64,000 nt of DNA, taken from positions 62,001 to 126,000 of the forward strand of contig JADJEE010000001.1 of the NCBI GenBank assembly GCA_016709225.1, in the 5' to 3' direction. Below, in pieces: positions 36,879-45,563 of the stretch. This DNA is from Deltaproteobacteria bacterium. GTDB lineage: Bacteria > Myxococcota_A > Polyangia > Nannocystales > Nannocystaceae. Numbering within the stretch: position 1 is the first letter of the stretch; every line of letters begins with the position of its first letter. Under the pieces are notes generated by a model that worked only from the letters and a program-made list of their open reading frames with translations, was not told where the DNA came from and did no database searches. A program made the translations under genes and the position numbers.

Positions 36879-38651
36879 TCACCGTCGTTCGGCACTGGGG
36901 GCGGCGGCCAGCAACCCAGCGGCACGGGCGACCCCTCGCAACGAAAACAATGCCGTCGCCGCAGAGCTGGAGGGCATTGGCGTGGGTTCTGCGGGCTCGG
37001 AGACCGTCGCCGGCTCGGGCGCCGACATTGCGTCGTCACCGGCCGCCGGCGCGGTGGGGTCGTGCTCGGGCCGGTCCTGCTGCGATGATTCCGCGGGCGC
37101 GGGGGGCTCGGCCGCGGCGGGTGCGACGGAGCGATCTCCAGTGGTCGATGGGGGCGGCGACGCGGGGGTGTCGTGCGCGCGCCGCTTGCCCCGGCGGGTG
37201 CGCCCCGCGAGGAGCTCCTGGAAACGAAACTCGATCCCCAGGTTCAGCATGTCGTAGCTGGAGCGGAAGACGCCGGCGTTCGCCGGCACCCCGGAGAGTC
37301 CATTGCATTCCGCGGGGCAGGGCGCGAGCGGGCGCTGCTGGAACACCTGTGCCTGTGCCTCGGAGATCTCGCGCTTGGCCTGGAAGATGTGCAGATAGCC
37401 GACGGTCGCGTAGATCCCCTTTGCGCCGGCCGAGAACCCGGCACCGACGCCGCCGCGCGCGAACGCGGGGAAGTCGAGGTGCGAGTCGTTCGCGCCCTGC
37501 GTCGCGGTCTCGAAGAGGCCACCCAGGCGCACCGTCAGATACGGCGGTAGCGCGTAGATGTCGCTGCCCAGCCGCACCGAAACGGTATCGCGCCAGTTCT
37601 TCGGCATGCGTAGATCGGTGAGCTCCTGTCCGCTGATCGCACCATCGAACTTCAGCTGGAACGCCTTGACCGAGCTCCAGTTCTCGTAGACCGCGTCGAG
37701 CTCGAGGTCGAACCATCGCCGCACCTTGCCGGCGCGTTCGACCTCGTGGATGTAGCGCACCCCGCCGCGCAGCGTCGCCGGCAGCACCAGCGGCATCTCG
37801 ACCCGGATGTCGCGACTGACGAGCGTTGGCTTGTCGACCGCGACCCCGCCCTTGGGACGCAGGAACACCGGCACCACGCGGCTCGACAGCCCCAGCTCGA
37901 CGCGGCGGTGCGGCCGATACCACAGACCCACGAGCGCGGTCGCGCCGGTGCGATCTTTCATGCGCAGCTCGGTCTCGAGCTGTGTGCTGTTGGCGTCGGG
38001 GTCGGCGTGCAGATTCGGCACCGCGGTCGAATCGACCACCAGTGCATAGTTCATCTGGATGAGATCGACGTACTGCACGGTCACGCCGATGCCGAACACG
38101 TCGCGCAGCTTCCACGCCGCTGCGACGTTGTAGTAGGCCATCAGCACGTCCATGCGCGTGAGCATGAACGACTGCGGCCCATACGCGGGATAGTCGTGCT
38201 TGCCGACCGCGGAGGGTCCGTAGATGCCGGCGGCGAAGGTCCAATTCTCGAGCCCGAAGTCCGAGGCGACCACCGCGAAGAGTCCCAGCGGGAACACCCG
38301 TCGGCGATCGCGGACGGTGCCGAACTGTCGATCGACGCCCCACACCGCGGCGTCGAGCGGCGCGCGCTGGAAGCTGGCACGGTGGAACGCGAGGTTCTGG
38401 TTGTACAGGAACGTGGTGCCGCGCTGCTTCGCCAGCGCGCCGGGGTTGTAGTGCATCGCCGTGAGGTCGTCGACGCCGGCGACCATCGCACCGCCGCGTC
38501 CGGCCGCGCGCGCGCCGGTGTCCGGGATCTCGAAGCCGCCGGCGCGCGCGAGCGCCGGGGTCGTGAGTACGGCAGTGGTCGCGAGCAGGCGTGCGAACGC
38601 ACCCACGCGTTGCCATCGTCGTCGTAGCGGGCGTGCAGGCGAGCCGTGCAT
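36879..38651 (-). CDS. FadL/OmpP1-like outer membrane transport protein with disordered C-terminal extension
   Basis: 590 residues from the ATG at 38651; the signal peptide ends near ALARA|GGFE. The mature N-terminus GGFEIPDTGARAAGRGGAMVAGVDDLTAMHYNPGALA is diagnostic of the FadL/TodX family (plug with NPA-type motif). Beta-barrel strands follow to about residue 480 (LTVRLGGLFETATQGAN, GIYATVGYLHIF, MLNLGIEFRFQELLAG). The last ~100 residues are Pro/Ala/Ser-rich and unlike the family, perhaps periplasmic or an artefact of a late stop. FadL channels import long-chain fatty acids or hydrocarbons, which would feed beta-oxidation and the glyoxylate bypass encoded here. Confidence 0.85.
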   Translation of the reverse strand: MHGSPARPLRRRWQRVGAFARLLATTAVLTTPALARAGGFEIPDTGARAAGRGGAMVAGVDDLTAMHYNPGALAKQRGTTFLYNQNLAFHRASFQRAPLDAAVWGVDRQFGTVRDRRRVFPLGLFAVVASDFGLENWTFAAGIYGPSAVGKHDYPAYGPQSFMLTRMDVLMAYYNVAAAWKLRDVFGIGVTVQYVDLIQMNYALVVDSTAVPNLHADPDANSTQLETELRMKDRTGATALVGLWYRPHRRVELGLSSRVVPVFLRPKGGVAVDKPTLVSRDIRVEMPLVLPATLRGGVRYIHEVERAGKVRRWFDLELDAVYENWSSVKAFQLKFDGAISGQELTDLRMPKNWRDTVSVRLGSDIYALPPYLTVRLGGLFETATQGANDSHLDFPAFARGGVGAGFSAGAKGIYATVGYLHIFQAKREISEAQAQVFQQRPLAPCPAECNGLSGVPANAGVFRSSYDMLNLGIEFRFQELLAGRTRRGKRRAHDTPASPPPSTTGDRSVAPAAAEPPAPAESSQQDRPEHDPTAPAAGDDAMSAPEPATVSEPAEPTPMPSSSAATALFSLRGVARAAGLLAAAPSAERR

Positions 38652-38659
38652 GGCTGCGG

Positions 38660-38668
38660 ACGCTACCA
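38660..38668 (-). promoter_or_regulatory. Extended -10-like element TGGTAGCGT, 8 bases before the FadL-like start
   Basis: Minus-strand TGGTAGCGT ends eight bases before the ATG at 38651, predicting a leaderless transcript. Confidence 0.55.
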
Positions 38669-38708
38669 CAGCGCCGTCGCGCCCGGGTTGGCGGGGGCGA
38701 CAGCGCCC

Positions 38709-38717
38709 TGATACGCT
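38709..38717 (+). promoter_or_regulatory. Extended -10-like element TGATACGCT, 8 bases before a lipoprotein start
   Basis: TGATACGCT ends eight bases before the ATG at 38726. It lies divergently opposite the FadL promoter element, 40 bases away. Confidence 0.55.
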
Positions 38718-38725
38718 ACGCGGCC

Positions 38726-39754
38726 ATGCACATGCCCTCGTCGTCGCTCCGCGTCGCCAACGAACCCCTGCACGTGATCGCCTCGGATGCGCGTACGACC
38801 GGGCCCCGGCTGCCGCAGCGCTCGCGCGCCGCGATGGCGCTGGCGGTGGCGCTGCTCTCGGGCTGCCCCGACGACGGCGGCAGCGACGAGGGCAACCTGT
38901 TGCCGACGCAGGGGGCCAGCAGCAGCGATGAGACCAGCGCGGCGAGCATGACCAGCAATGGCTCGAGCGCCGATTCGACCGGCGGTGCCGGCGTTGTGCC
39001 GGTGACCTATCGCTTCGAGTGCATCGACATCCAGACCCTCGGCGACGCCGATGGCACCGCCTTCCAGGCCAACCTGCTGGAGGACACCTGGAACTCGGAC
39101 GTCGACAACTACAAACTCAACATCATGTTCGAGGTCGCCACCCGCGACGAAGGTGGTGGCATGGCCCAGGTGGGCATTCGTTCGGGCGTGGGCGCTGGAC
39201 CCGATTCGCTGTGCGCGGAGGCCAGCTCGCAGACCGACCTCATCGACGTCACCTACGACGCCAGCACGGCGCTGTGGAGCCCGATGGAATCCGCCGATGC
39301 GTGCAGCGTCGCCGCGGCGCCCGGTGCCGCCAGTGGCGGCAGCTACACCATGACGCTGACCGGCGATCAGCTGGTCTACATCTACGCCCAGGACGACGAC
39401 GGCACCACCTTCAATTGCACCGAGGATCCGGCGCTGCCCGACGCGGTGCCGGTGCGCGCGGTCGAGGCCCAGCTCACCGCGGCCCCCGACGGCAGCAGCG
39501 TGGCGGGCCAGCTGACCGGCTGCCTGCTGCAGTCGGAGGCGGCCGCGTTGTGTTCGTGCCTGGGCATGTGCAATCCCGCGACCATGAGCCCCGCTTGTGG
39601 TGGCTGCCCCAACGGCAGCGTGCCGCTCCAGGAGCTGCTCCTGGGCATCAATCCTTCGCCGCGATGCACCGATTTGCTGGGCATGGACGCATACGATCTG
39701 CAGCTCGGGTTCACCGCGACCGCGCTGCCAAATGTGCCGTCCACCTGCGGGTGA
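38726..39754 (+). CDS. Secreted lipoprotein, unknown function
   Basis: 342 residues from the ATG at 38726. The signal-peptide core is preceded by about 35 residues of polar sequence and ends in lipobox LLSGC|P. An internal ATG at 38834 would give a minimal signal, but the promoter-like element fixes the first ATG. A Ser/Thr/Asp linker leads to a beta-rich domain of ~170 residues (VTYRFECIDIQTLG, YKLNIMFEVATRDEGGGMAQVGIRSG), and a Cys-rich end (LCSCLGMCNPATMSPACGGC). The next gene starts 11 bases later, so the two are probably co-transcribed. Confidence 0.68.
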   Translation: MHMPSSSLRVANEPLHVIASDARTTGPRLPQRSRAAMALAVALLSGCPDDGGSDEGNLLPTQGASSSDETSAASMTSNGSSADSTGGAGVVPVTYRFECIDIQTLGDADGTAFQANLLEDTWNSDVDNYKLNIMFEVATRDEGGGMAQVGIRSGVGAGPDSLCAEASSQTDLIDVTYDASTALWSPMESADACSVAAAPGAASGGSYTMTLTGDQLVYIYAQDDDGTTFNCTEDPALPDAVPVRAVEAQLTAAPDGSSVAGQLTGCLLQSEAAALCSCLGMCNPATMSPACGGCPNGSVPLQELLLGINPSPRCTDLLGMDAYDLQLGFTATALPNVPSTCG

Positions 39755-39765
39755 GGAGTCCGTCG

Positions 39766-41205
39766 ATGCGTCACCTTGGACCCTGCGCATTGCTGTCGCT
39801 CGTGCTGCTGCCGACGCTCGCGTGCGATCGGTTGAAGGGCGGTGACGAATCCGCCGCAAAGGAATCCGGCGATGCGCCGGCGCCCGCCGAGCCGGCGGCG
39901 CCGAGCGACGCCGCGCCGCCAATCAAAGCCGACGACAAGGCGGCCGCGCCGGTCGAGCCCGCGCCGACCCCCGCGCCGGTCGTGGCCGCGCCCACGCTGG
40001 TGTGCCCCGACGGCGGGGCCGCCAAGGGCGCGGCGCCGCCCGCAGGTCACGAGCAGTGGTGCGAGCGCACCGTCGCCGGCGTCACCGAGCGGCATGGTCG
40101 ATGGACGCGGTGGTTCGACGGTACCGATCGCGTGTGGCAGGAGCAGGAATTCCGCAACGGCAAGCGCGACGGCCGGGCCACGGTGTGGCTGGAGGACGGC
40201 AAGAAGTCCGAGGAGGGCAGCTATGCCGCCGACGAGAAGGACGGCCGCTGGACCACCTTCGCCGCCGACGGCACGCGCGCGACCGAGGGGGACTATCGCG
40301 CTGGCCGCAAGCAGGGCCGCTGGAGCGAGTACTGGCCGAGCGGCAAGCTGCGCACGCAGACCGAGTACCGCGACGACCTCGAGGACGGCGCGTGGTCGTC
40401 GTTCGACGACGCCGGCCGTGAACTCGCCAAGGGTACCTTCGTGGCCGGCAAGAAGCACGGCGAGTTCCTGACCTTCGACACCACCGGCAAGGAACTCTCG
40501 CGCGAGACGTGGGTCGACGGCGTGCGTCAGGCGGCGCCGGCCGCCGAGACCGGCTTCACCTGCACGGCTCCGCTCGTGCGCGCTGGTACGCCGCCGCCGT
40601 CGGGCACCGAGGCGTGGTGTCAGAGCGCCGACGGCAAGCGCGAGGGCGCCTATCGCAAGTGGCACGACGCGCAGGGCCTGCACGTGGCGCTGCAGGGCGA
40701 GTACGTGGTCGGCAAGAAGCAGGGCACCTGGGAGGAGTTCTACGCCAGCTCGGCGCCCAAGGAGAGCGTGCAGTGGCGCGACGACAAGCGCGAGGGTGCG
40801 TTCTCGGCGTGGTGGAAGAACGGGCAGAAGCGCGTCGAGGGCGAGTACTGGGGCAACCACCGTCAGGGCGTGTGGCGGTGGTGGTACGACGACGGGCAGC
40901 GCAAGCTCGAGGGTGAGTACAAGCGCGGCGACAAGCAGGGCGAGTGGGAGTCGTTCTATGCCGACGGCGAGCGCGAGTACAAAGAGCAGTACAAGGACGA
41001 CAAGCGCGACGGCAAGGCGGAGTACTGGGACGAGGACGGCAAGCCCAAGGCGGTCGGGCAGTGGAAAGACGACCTCAAGCAGGGCGCGTGGCGCTTCTTC
41101 GAGGGCGGCCGCCTCAGCGAAGATGTCATCTTCAAGGACGACGTGCCGATCGGTCGGCCGCCGCGGCGGCCGATCAAGTTCCGCAAGCCCGACACCAACG
41201 ACTGA
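39766..41205 (+). CDS. YwqK/MORN-repeat lipoprotein
   Basis: 479 residues from the ATG at 39766, with GAGGAG overlapping the previous stop. The signal peptide ends in PTLAC|D. After an Ala/Pro linker come two blocks of ~23-residue YwqK/MORN-like repeats. The first has about five copies (RNGKRDGRATVWLEDGKK, YAADEKDGRWTTFAADGT, YRAGRKQGRWSEYWPSGK). The second has about six (YVVGKKQGTWEEFYASSA, YWGNHRQGVWRWWYDDGQ, YKRGDKQGEWESFYADGE). Each block begins with a small two-Cys module (LVCPDGG...QWCERT; FTCTAPL...AWCQSAD). Repeats of this kind build solenoid scaffolds. An internal duplication of the whole Cys-plus-repeat unit is evident. Confidence 0.83.
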   Translation: MRHLGPCALLSLVLLPTLACDRLKGGDESAAKESGDAPAPAEPAAPSDAAPPIKADDKAAAPVEPAPTPAPVVAAPTLVCPDGGAAKGAAPPAGHEQWCERTVAGVTERHGRWTRWFDGTDRVWQEQEFRNGKRDGRATVWLEDGKKSEEGSYAADEKDGRWTTFAADGTRATEGDYRAGRKQGRWSEYWPSGKLRTQTEYRDDLEDGAWSSFDDAGRELAKGTFVAGKKHGEFLTFDTTGKELSRETWVDGVRQAAPAAETGFTCTAPLVRAGTPPPSGTEAWCQSADGKREGAYRKWHDAQGLHVALQGEYVVGKKQGTWEEFYASSAPKESVQWRDDKREGAFSAWWKNGQKRVEGEYWGNHRQGVWRWWYDDGQRKLEGEYKRGDKQGEWESFYADGEREYKEQYKDDKRDGKAEYWDEDGKPKAVGQWKDDLKQGAWRFFEGGRLSEDVIFKDDVPIGRPPRRPIKFRKPDTND

Positions 41206-41211
41206 GGGTTG

Positions 41212-42093
41212 CTAGCGCGCCGCGCCGCCGACTGCCGCGGCCGGTGGTGGCGCGAAGGCGTCGGCAGCGAGCTCGACGTCGAACGCGACGTCGGTTACCC
41301 GCGCATCCACGCGGCCCTGCACCGATTGGACCTGCACGCGGTGGGGAATCATGACCCCGGCGTGTCGCCGCCAATCGCCGTAGTCGCGGGTCTCGTTCAG
41401 GCGGGCGCCGTCGTCGGCGGGTAGGTCGAATTCGCGGCGGCGCAGCAGATACGTCTTGGCGTCATAGCTATCGATCATCACCGCACCCCACTCGGTGGTG
41501 AATCGCGCGACCACCACGTCGCGGCCGTCGATGGTGCCGCTACGCCAGATCGCGCCGCCGGCGAACGGCGCGAGCGCGGGCGGGTAGGGGTCGAAGCCGG
41601 CCTCGAGCGCGATGGCGCGGGCGCCGTTCTCGCCCAGTCGACCGGCCGGGTCGAACGAAACCGATTGCCAGGCACGACCATCGAATCCGAGACGCACCTG
41701 CCCGAGATCCACCCCGAGCGCCGACAATCGCACCTCGTCGAGCCATTGATTCGGTGCTGCGCGCAGCGTCGTCGCCAGCGCCGTCACCCCTTGTTGGGCG
41801 AAGTCGAGCTCTGCGCGGATGCGGAGGTTCCGGTGCCGTGCGAGCGCCGGGCTGCCATGGGCCTTGGCGCGGCGGGCGAGCAGCTCGGCGAGCGTCACGG
41901 CCGGCGGCGCGCTCGAGCCGATCTGGCGCAGGCGCAGCGTGAGCTCGGGCTGGTGCAGCACCAGCGCTGCCACGCGCTTGCTTCGATCGCGCTCCACCGT
42001 CAGCCAGAAGGTATTCGGCAGGCCCACCAGCCCCAGGCGATCGTCGCCGTCGGCGGCGATGGGGTGCGGCGGCTGGCCCGGGATCGACAGCAC
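41212..42093 (-). CDS. C-terminal part of the frameshifted serine hydrolase
   Basis: 293 codons open from the frame that continues the serine hydrolase gene. The first codons (VLSIPGQPPHPIAADGDDRLGLVGLP) follow directly on from the QFEVIARED end of the upstream frame. One added base near 42096-42101 would join them. The segment then resembles the extra C-terminal domain found after some beta-lactamase-type hydrolases (WLTVERDRSKRVAALVLHQPE), with a beta-rich domain beyond. There is no signal peptide or ribosome site of its own, so it is unlikely to be expressed alone unless the frame is restored. Confidence 0.65.
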   Translation of the reverse strand: MLSIPGQPPHPIAADGDDRLGLVGLPNTFWLTVERDRSKRVAALVLHQPELTLRLRQIGSSAPPAVTLAELLARRAKAHGSPALARHRNLRIRAELDFAQQGVTALATTLRAAPNQWLDEVRLSALGVDLGQVRLGFDGRAWQSVSFDPAGRLGENGARAIALEAGFDPYPPALAPFAGGAIWRSGTIDGRDVVVARFTTEWGAVMIDSYDAKTYLLRRREFDLPADDGARLNETRDYGDWRRHAGVMIPHRVQVQSVQGRVDARVTDVAFDVELAADAFAPPPAAAVGGAAR

Positions 42094-43649
42094 GATCTGT
42101 CCTCGCGGGCGATGACCTCGAATTGCGTGGCGTCATCGGGGGCGACGTAGCTCCCGAGCAGCTCGCGCAGGGCCGCCGGCGGCTCGGCCACGAGCGCGGC
42201 CGCCAGCGCGCTGGGATCGATGAACGGCAGCTCGACGTTGCCGAACGGCTGCTCGAGCAGCAACGAGCGTGCGCCGGTCTCGTCCTCGCGAAAGCTGGCG
42301 AAGAAGCCGGCCGGCGCCGGCGAGCCCAGGCGGAAGCGGCGATCGTGCTCGTGCTCGAGTGGGTACGGCGGTTGGCCCTCGACCCGCAGCGACATGCGGT
42401 CGCCGTCGCCGAGCACCTCGACGCGGAATCCGCCGAGGTGGCCGTAGCTGCCGAGGTCCGCGGTGCGTAGCGCGAGCCGAGCGTGCGGCGCAGGGGCCGG
42501 GTCGAGCAAGCCGAGCACCTCGTGGGTGACGAAGCCGTGGATGTCGGCGTGGTCGACGTTGGTGAGCAACGCGAAGCCGATGCCGCGCTCGGGGACGAAC
42601 GACACCAGCGCCGAGAAGCCATCGATGCCGCCGGTGTGGCTGAGCATCGCGTGGCCCTTCCACTGCGTCCGCAGCCAGCCGAGGCCGTAGTCGAGACCGC
42701 CTCCGGCCGAGAACTGCGGCCGCACCAGCTCCTCGAAGCTGGCCGCGGACAGCAGCCGCACGCCGCCGCGCTGGCCCTTGCCCAGCAGCAGCTGCAGCCA
42801 GCCCCCGAGCATCTGCGCCGAGGCGTTCAGCCCGCCTGCGGGCGCGATGCCGTCGAGCACCCGCATCGGCACCTCGCGCACCTCGCCGCCGGGATCGCGG
42901 TGGTGGCCGTGGGCCGCGTTGGGACGCGCGAGCACCTCGGCGACCCGCAGGGTCGCGTCGCCCATGCCGATCGGCGCCAGGATGCGCGAGCGCAACGCCG
43001 TCGCATAGTCGTCGCCCAGCGCACGCGCGGCGCAGAGGCCCGCGGCAACGTAGCCGAGGTTCGAGTACTGGAAGCGAGTCCGCACCGGGGCGGTCGGCTC
43101 GATCTCCGCCATCAGCGACACCAGCTGCTCGGCATCGAGTGCGCCGGTGGCCCACGCCAAGTCGGCGCTGGGGAGTCCGCTGGCGTGCGTGAGCAAGTCG
43201 CGGACCGTGACCGCCGCGTCGTGCTCGGCATCGGCGAGCTTGAAGCCGGGCAGGCAGCTGCGCGGCGACGCATCGAGGCGTAGCGCGCCGGACTCGACCG
43301 CCATCATCGCGAGCATCGCGGTGAAGGCCTTGGTGGTGGAGCCGATCGCGAACAACGTGTCGGCATCGACGGGTCGTTTGTCGCCGCGCTCGCGGGCACC
43401 GAAGCCGCGCGCATGCACGACCTCGCCGTCGCGGACGATCACCAGCGCGAGGCCGGGGATGCCCAGGCGCTCGCGCTCACGCTCGATGCGTTCGTCGAGC
43501 GCGACGAGTCGCGCATCGCTGTCGTCCTTCGCGTCGGGGGCGGTCGTCGTGGTCGTGTTCGGCGGCTCGCTCTGGGTGCCGACGGGAACCGGACGACAGG
43601 CGAGCGCCGCCGCGGCGAGCACGAGCGCGGGGCCGAGCTTCTGGCGCAT
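42000..43649 (-). CDS. Beta-lactamase-family serine hydrolase (class C/DD-peptidase-like) lipoprotein, frameshifted near its 3' part
   Basis: As read, 549 residues from the ATG at 43649; the last ~36 are out of frame. The signal peptide ends in ALAC|R. The hydrolase domain has FAIGSTTKAFTAML (catalytic SxxK), YSNLGY (YxN), and HTGGIDGFSALV (HTG motif), with GLPSADLAWATG between. Such enzymes hydrolyse beta-lactams, D-Ala peptides or esters in the periplasm. Restored, the protein would be about 812 residues with a C-terminal beta domain encoded in the next frame. TAGCCT ends seven bases before the ATG. The enzymatic core itself is intact. Confidence 0.82.
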   Translation of the reverse strand: MRQKLGPALVLAAAALACRPVPVGTQSEPPNTTTTTAPDAKDDSDARLVALDERIERERERLGIPGLALVIVRDGEVVHARGFGARERGDKRPVDADTLFAIGSTTKAFTAMLAMMAVESGALRLDASPRSCLPGFKLADAEHDAAVTVRDLLTHASGLPSADLAWATGALDAEQLVSLMAEIEPTAPVRTRFQYSNLGYVAAGLCAARALGDDYATALRSRILAPIGMGDATLRVAEVLARPNAAHGHHRDPGGEVREVPMRVLDGIAPAGGLNASAQMLGGWLQLLLGKGQRGGVRLLSAASFEELVRPQFSAGGGLDYGLGWLRTQWKGHAMLSHTGGIDGFSALVSFVPERGIGFALLTNVDHADIHGFVTHEVLGLLDPAPAPHARLALRTADLGSYGHLGGFRVEVLGDGDRMSLRVEGQPPYPLEHEHDRRFRLGSPAPAGFFASFREDETGARSLLLEQPFGNVELPFIDPSALAAALVAEPPAALRELLGSYVAPDDATQFEVIAREDRSCCRSRASRRTPSPPTATIAWGWWACRIPSG

Positions 43650-43656
43650 GGGCTGC

Positions 43657-43662
43657 AGGCTA
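43657..43662 (-). promoter_or_regulatory. -10-like element TAGCCT, 7 bases before the serine hydrolase start
   Basis: Minus-strand GACGCTAGCCTGCAGCC precedes the ATG at 43649, with TAGCCT ending seven bases upstream. Confidence 0.45.
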
Positions 43663-43848
43663 GCGTCCTAGCCAGGCGCCGACGTCGGGGCCCGCGGATC
43701 CGGCCACGCGAGCAGCCAGGCCGTCGCGCGATCTCCCCCTCGGGAGCGGTCTCAAGTCATCGGAATCATGTGAAGGTGTGTCTGTCCTACATGTGGCATC
43801 CCGCGTGGATGAGGGGCGCTCGCAACCCGCCCCGAAAGCGAGCCGCCG

Positions 43849-45486
43849 ATGACCCGCACGTTCCTCTTCGCGTCCCTGGCCCTGTCGCTGTCCGCCTGCG
43901 ACCCCTCCGATGAGGACGGCCTGCTCGAGCTCGGCGAGGGTGACTACCAAAAGGGTGGCGGCTCGGGGAAGGCCGACGCCAGCGTGCAGGCGGTGGTGCT
44001 CGACTTCGAGTTCGACGGCTCGTTGCTCGCGAACTCGGCGTTCGGCGCCAGCGATACGATCGAGAGCCAGCTGCTCTACACCATCGGTCACTTCAACGGC
44101 GACAACTCGGTCGGACGCCTCGACAAGCTCGAGCTCAGCGACATCCGCACCGAGGCCGCCGGCGACCTGGTGCGCATCCACTACCACGCCAAGCTGCCGG
44201 TCGCATGGGGGCGCAAGAACGCGGTGCCGAGCAGCTACACGCTGACGCTGCCGAGCGACGCGACCTTCGATGGGTTGGAGCGCTTCACCGACAGCTACTC
44301 GCACAGCTGTGTGGACTTCGGTGCCCACGAGGTCGAGTCCGGCAACATGTGGTACTACTATCGTCCCGGTCGCAGCGGCTGCAACCTGGCCGAGAGCGAC
44401 GTCGTGCGCGTGCGCGCCGATGTCAGCGTCTCCGACACCAACACCAGCGGCAAGTACCCCGAGTACGACAAGGTCTGGGAAGACGACGTGCTGCGGGTCG
44501 TCGCAGTGTTCGGCAAGTACGAGGACGGCGCGACCAGCAACACCGACGCCGGCATCTCGGCGTTCAACGAGTTCAACCGCGCCATCAAGACCGAGCTGGC
44601 CGCGCACGCGCCGGTGTCGGTGCCCGCCAACGTCGGCAGCAACCCCGGTGTCGCGTCCCCCGACGTCACCTGGAGCGCGACCCTCGAGGACGGCCGTCGG
44701 GTCGAGGTGGTGTCGCTGTTGGTCGACAACGTGCGGCAGGGCGGACCGGCCTTCGATGCCCGCTACGGCGCGCTGTCGAGCTCGGCCGACTTCATGGTCT
44801 ACAACGGTCACGCTGGTCTCGGCGCCAACATCCGCGCGCTCGCCCGCAAGGGCCACTGGGTGCGCGGGCAGTACGCGCTGGTGTTCATGAACGGCTGCGA
44901 TACCTACGCCTACGTCGACTCGGCGCTGGCCGACGCCCACGCCCTGGTCAACCCCGACGACCCGGACGGCACCAAGCACCTCGACATCATGACCAACGCG
45001 ATGCCGTCGTTCTTCGCCGAGATGACCAACGGCACCATGGCCATCTTCCGCGGCCTGATGCGCTACGACGACCCGCAGACCTTCGAGCAGATCATGGCTG
45101 GCATCGACTCCGACGAGGTCGTGCTGGTGTCGGGCGAGCACGACAACGTGTTCGTGCCCGGTGGCGACGACGACGACGGTGATGTCGTCGACGGCTGGGC
45201 GGGGCTCGATGAGCGCGGTACGCTCGCGCGCAACCAGGAGCAGCGCTTCGCGACGCCGCAGCTGGCCGCCGGCCGCTACGTGTTCGAGCTGAGCGGCACC
45301 GGCGACGCCGACCTCTACGTCCGCACCGGCAGCGAGCCGACCCAGCAGAGCTTCGAGTGCCGCCCGTTCAAGTCGGGCAGCAACGAATCGTGCGCGGTGG
45401 AGCTCGCGGCACCGGCGGTCATCCACGTGATGGTGCGGGGCTTCTCGGCCAGCTCGCAGTTCGAGCTGTCCGCCGGCCGCGAGTAG
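43849..45486 (+). CDS. Secreted lipoprotein with putative caspase-fold His/Cys dyad and C-terminal PPC domain
   Basis: 545 residues from the ATG at 43849; signal peptide ends in LSAC|D. The mature start contains GGGSGKAD. Residues ~45-220 form a beta-rich domain with Cys. Residues ~285-420 carry FMVYNGHAGLGANIRALA (His321) and, 29 residues later, YALVFMNGCDTYAYVD (Cys350). This spacing and strand context match clan CD proteases such as gingipain- and caspase-like enzymes. Residues ~440-545 resemble a pre-peptidase C-terminal (PPC) domain (RYVFELSGTGDADLYVRTGS, then CAVELAAPAVIHVMVRG). It may be a surface protease. The active-site reading is my inference; the family has not been confirmed. Confidence 0.68.
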   Translation: MTRTFLFASLALSLSACDPSDEDGLLELGEGDYQKGGGSGKADASVQAVVLDFEFDGSLLANSAFGASDTIESQLLYTIGHFNGDNSVGRLDKLELSDIRTEAAGDLVRIHYHAKLPVAWGRKNAVPSSYTLTLPSDATFDGLERFTDSYSHSCVDFGAHEVESGNMWYYYRPGRSGCNLAESDVVRVRADVSVSDTNTSGKYPEYDKVWEDDVLRVVAVFGKYEDGATSNTDAGISAFNEFNRAIKTELAAHAPVSVPANVGSNPGVASPDVTWSATLEDGRRVEVVSLLVDNVRQGGPAFDARYGALSSSADFMVYNGHAGLGANIRALARKGHWVRGQYALVFMNGCDTYAYVDSALADAHALVNPDDPDGTKHLDIMTNAMPSFFAEMTNGTMAIFRGLMRYDDPQTFEQIMAGIDSDEVVLVSGEHDNVFVPGGDDDDGDVVDGWAGLDERGTLARNQEQRFATPQLAAGRYVFELSGTGDADLYVRTGSEPTQQSFECRPFKSGSNESCAVELAAPAVIHVMVRGFSASSQFELSAGRE

Positions 45487-45563
45487 GTCGCGGAGGCTAC
45501 GACGGCGATCGGTGAGCGGTCGCCCGGTCACGCCGCTTCGTCGCCCCGACGTCAGGGGCCGAC

